The notes under the pieces were generated by a model, which saw only the letters and a list, made by a program, of their open reading frames with translations, was not told the origin of the DNA and did no database searches. The translations under genes were made by a program, and so were the position numbers. Positions 62,788 through 64,000 of a stretch of 64,000 bases of DNA are shown here, one piece after another. Position 1 is the first letter of the stretch, and each line of letters starts with the position of its first letter. The DNA is from JAOTZA01 sp965224065 (GTDB lineage: Bacteria > Acidobacteriota > Thermoanaerobaculia > Multivoradales > JAHEKO01), in the NCBI GenBank assembly GCA_965224065.1, contig CBDCYF010000005.1, positions 3,844,001 to 3,908,000 on the forward strand, written 5' to 3'.

Positions 62788-63226
62788 CCGCCGCTCGTTC
62801 AGTCCTGGTGTGTAGGGGTGGAGCTCGCCCCTGCCCGGGAGGACGCAAGGCCCTCCCCTACAAAGAGGGGGCCGGGCTACCTCGGCCGCCAGAGACGCCG
62901 ACCGTTTCATGCCCGCACCGGTGTAGGGGCGGGGCTTGTCCCCGCCCGTTCGGCCAACGGAGACGCCGCCATTTCAGCTCCGTATCCGATGCAGGGGCCG
63001 GGCTCGCCCCGGCCCGCGCCGGTCTTGCCGTTCTAAGGGCCAAAAGAGACATTGTCTTGACAGGTCAGGAACCGCGTGTCAGGGTTATCTCAAATTTCTT
63101 CACGTGATGCGGCTGGCTTCTTGACAAGTCAGCAGGCCGTAAACGGCGTGCCGGAAGGTCATCGCGCCGTTTTGCCGTCGGGAGTGCCGCCGTGGTCTCG
63201 GTCGGATGCGCGAAAGGAGGAGCTCG
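62788..63226. other. Gene-free stretch with a repeat cluster
   Basis: The 439-bp gap between the CHASE2-TIR gene and the lipoprotein gene holds the GC-rich repeat cluster (62811-63016). The remaining 200 bp up to the AAAGGAGG at 63213 show a near-repeat of TTGACA(A)GTCAG (63056-63066 and 63121-63131), but no gene that I can support. Confidence 0.6.
62811..63016. repeat. Cluster of four GC-rich palindromic repeats
   Basis: TGTAGGGGTGGAGCTCGCCC starts at 62811, an inverted copy ends CCTCCCCTACA at 62862, GTGTAGGGGCGGGGCTTGTC starts at 62921, and GCAGGGGCCGGGCTCGCCCC at 62991. Between them are AGAGACGCCG(A)CCGTTTCA blocks at 62891-62910 and 62960-62977. Each hairpin is about 26 bp, and the spacing is 45-80 bp, so this is not a CRISPR array. 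Confidence 0.7.
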
Positions 63227-64000
63227 ATGAGGAGACGACCGCTATCTGGAATTGCCGTCTTCGCGGTCGCCGGCGCGGTGGCACTGGGCGGATGCCACAA
63301 GGAGCCCGAACCGGGAACGGTGCTGGACGAGGCGATGCTGGCCGGTCTGAGCGCCGAGGACTTCCCGGGATCGGACAACGACTACCTCCGCGACATGGAC
63401 AAGGGGCTGACGCCGGAAGAGGTCCACGCCCGGATGGCGGCGCTCGGGGCGCCCTATTCGCAAGAAGAGGCGTGGTCGCGTTACAACCGCGGTCGCAACA
63501 ACTGGGCGGTGTGGACCGGTGGCAACGACCGCTTCTGGGACGAGATGACGGTGCGCTCGTTTGGGGCGCTCGACTTGCTCAAGACGGTCTCGTCGCACGA
63601 GGCGATCTATTACAAGTACGACGGCAAGGAGTATCCCATCAGCCGGGACAATCGGTGGTACTGGTTCGGCTTGATCAACGAACCGTGCTTTTCCAAACCG
63701 ACCGGCGGGGACCCCAACCGCTATGGTCTCTGGCTCGATGTTCGCGACCCGGACTGTGCGCACGGCCCGGACCCTTTCGACGATGCGGAGAAATATCCGG
63801 GCGTCCAGCTCGGCTCGCGTGGTGAGACCCTGACCTGGGCAGACTCGGACGGCAACTCGCACCAGGTGGTCCACGGGCCGGGCTCTTACTACGGCGAGCC
63901 CTCCGGGATCTTTGGTCTGCGGTTGTTCCCCAACCCGGCCTTTGACCAGAAGGCGGCGGATCGTTGGGACCCGGTCAAGTACTACACCGAGCCCGACTAC
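63227..64000 (+). CDS. Lipoprotein gene, 3' end outside the window
   Basis: ATG 63227 has a perfect AAAGGAGG at 63213-63220. The frame is open for 258 codons to the window edge. The N-terminus is a lipoprotein signal with lipobox LGGC (C23). The mature part has phrases such as WYWFGLINEPCFSKP, RYGLWLDVRDPDCA and GIFGLRLFPNPAFD, ending DPVKYYTEPDY. I recall similar N-termini ahead of CxxCH haem sites in large secreted cytochrome-like proteins of other diderms, so a haem part may lie beyond the edge; this is not visible here. Confidence 0.75.
   Translation, partial: MRRRPLSGIAVFAVAGAVALGGCHKEPEPGTVLDEAMLAGLSAEDFPGSDNDYLRDMDKGLTPEEVHARMAALGAPYSQEEAWSRYNRGRNNWAVWTGGNDRFWDEMTVRSFGALDLLKTVSSHEAIYYKYDGKEYPISRDNRWYWFGLINEPCFSKPTGGDPNRYGLWLDVRDPDCAHGPDPFDDAEKYPGVQLGSRGETLTWADSDGNSHQVVHGPGSYYGEPSGIFGLRLFPNPAFDQKAADRWDPVKYYTEPDY

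Noticed and set aside
62811..63016. Clustered palindromic repeats resembling CRISPR
   Set aside because: Copies are in both orientations, vary in sequence, have uneven spacing and no cas genes are present.

Overview
The window is one stretch of GC-rich bacterial chromosome from a Gram-negative (diderm) organism. It has a full Kdo/LPS precursor gene set (kdsA, kdsB, kdsC, kdsD), a LolA lipoprotein carrier, phosphatidylserine synthase and many secreted proteins. The GWxTD-domain protein, the wealth of Ser/Thr kinases fused to TPRs, the ECF sigma/zf-HC2 pair and the CHAT-TPR protein together suggest an Acidobacteriota-like lineage (Thermoanaerobaculia or a relative). This placement is an inference from gene content and was not tested by alignment.

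Region 1 (1-25.3 kb) is mostly core metabolism and envelope genes. It holds a PlsB-like acyltransferase with a DUF3465 protein, a PLP-dependent cystathionine beta-synthase/cysteine synthase, pssA, folE overlapping a GWxTD lipoprotein-like gene, and fabH. A long minus-strand run (19.1 to 8.6 kb) follows, transcribed kdsB, pyrG, kdsA, kdsD, kdsC, then three nucleotide-sugar enzymes (UDP-glucuronate 4-epimerase-like, ugd, UDP-xylose synthase-like), a small unknown gene, a YggX-like gene, a VTT membrane protein and a TPR protein. Many of these overlap by 4 bp, so this is probably one operon or a few nested ones; CTP synthase feeds the CTP-using KdsB reaction. A second minus-strand run carries purH, lolA, a carboxypeptidase-regulatory-like protein and a polyprenyl diphosphate synthase. 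A zinc-phospholipase-like secreted protein and a tRNA-Phe(GAA) with a readable promoter close the region.

Region 2 (25.4-42.6 kb) looks accessory and signalling/surface related. It opens with a Ser/Thr kinase-TPR receptor facing an ECF sigma factor. Next come a secreted unknown and two tandem tail-fibre-like proteins with peptidase S74 chaperone domains. Then comes an array of seven secreted paralogous proteins with a probable beta-helix fold, whose pairwise resemblance (1 with 4, 2 with 5, 3 with 6, 7 alone) indicates duplication of a three-gene block. Another secreted unknown and a 1,123-residue secreted TPR-CHAT putative protease follow, facing an ECF sigma/zf-HC2 anti-sigma pair.

Region 3 (42.8-45.8 kb) has small stand-alone genes: a DinB-family protein, a VOC protein with an AraC/GyrI regulator, and an XRE-HTH regulator fused to a B12-binding-like domain that lacks the usual cobalamin-ligating His.

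Region 4 (45.97-58.35 kb) is a six-gene signalling operon: three near-identical Ser/Thr kinase-TPR receptors, two PAS hybrid histidine kinases and a REC-EAL phosphodiesterase, all tightly spaced or overlapping by 4 bp. The kinase domains look mosaic, which suggests gene conversion.

Region 5 (58.4-64 kb) has a secreted VWA protein, a FecR-domain protein, a CHASE2-TIR fusion, a cluster of GC-rich palindromic repeats and the start of a lipoprotein gene cut by the window edge. No transposase, integrase, CRISPR array or phage structural module was seen.
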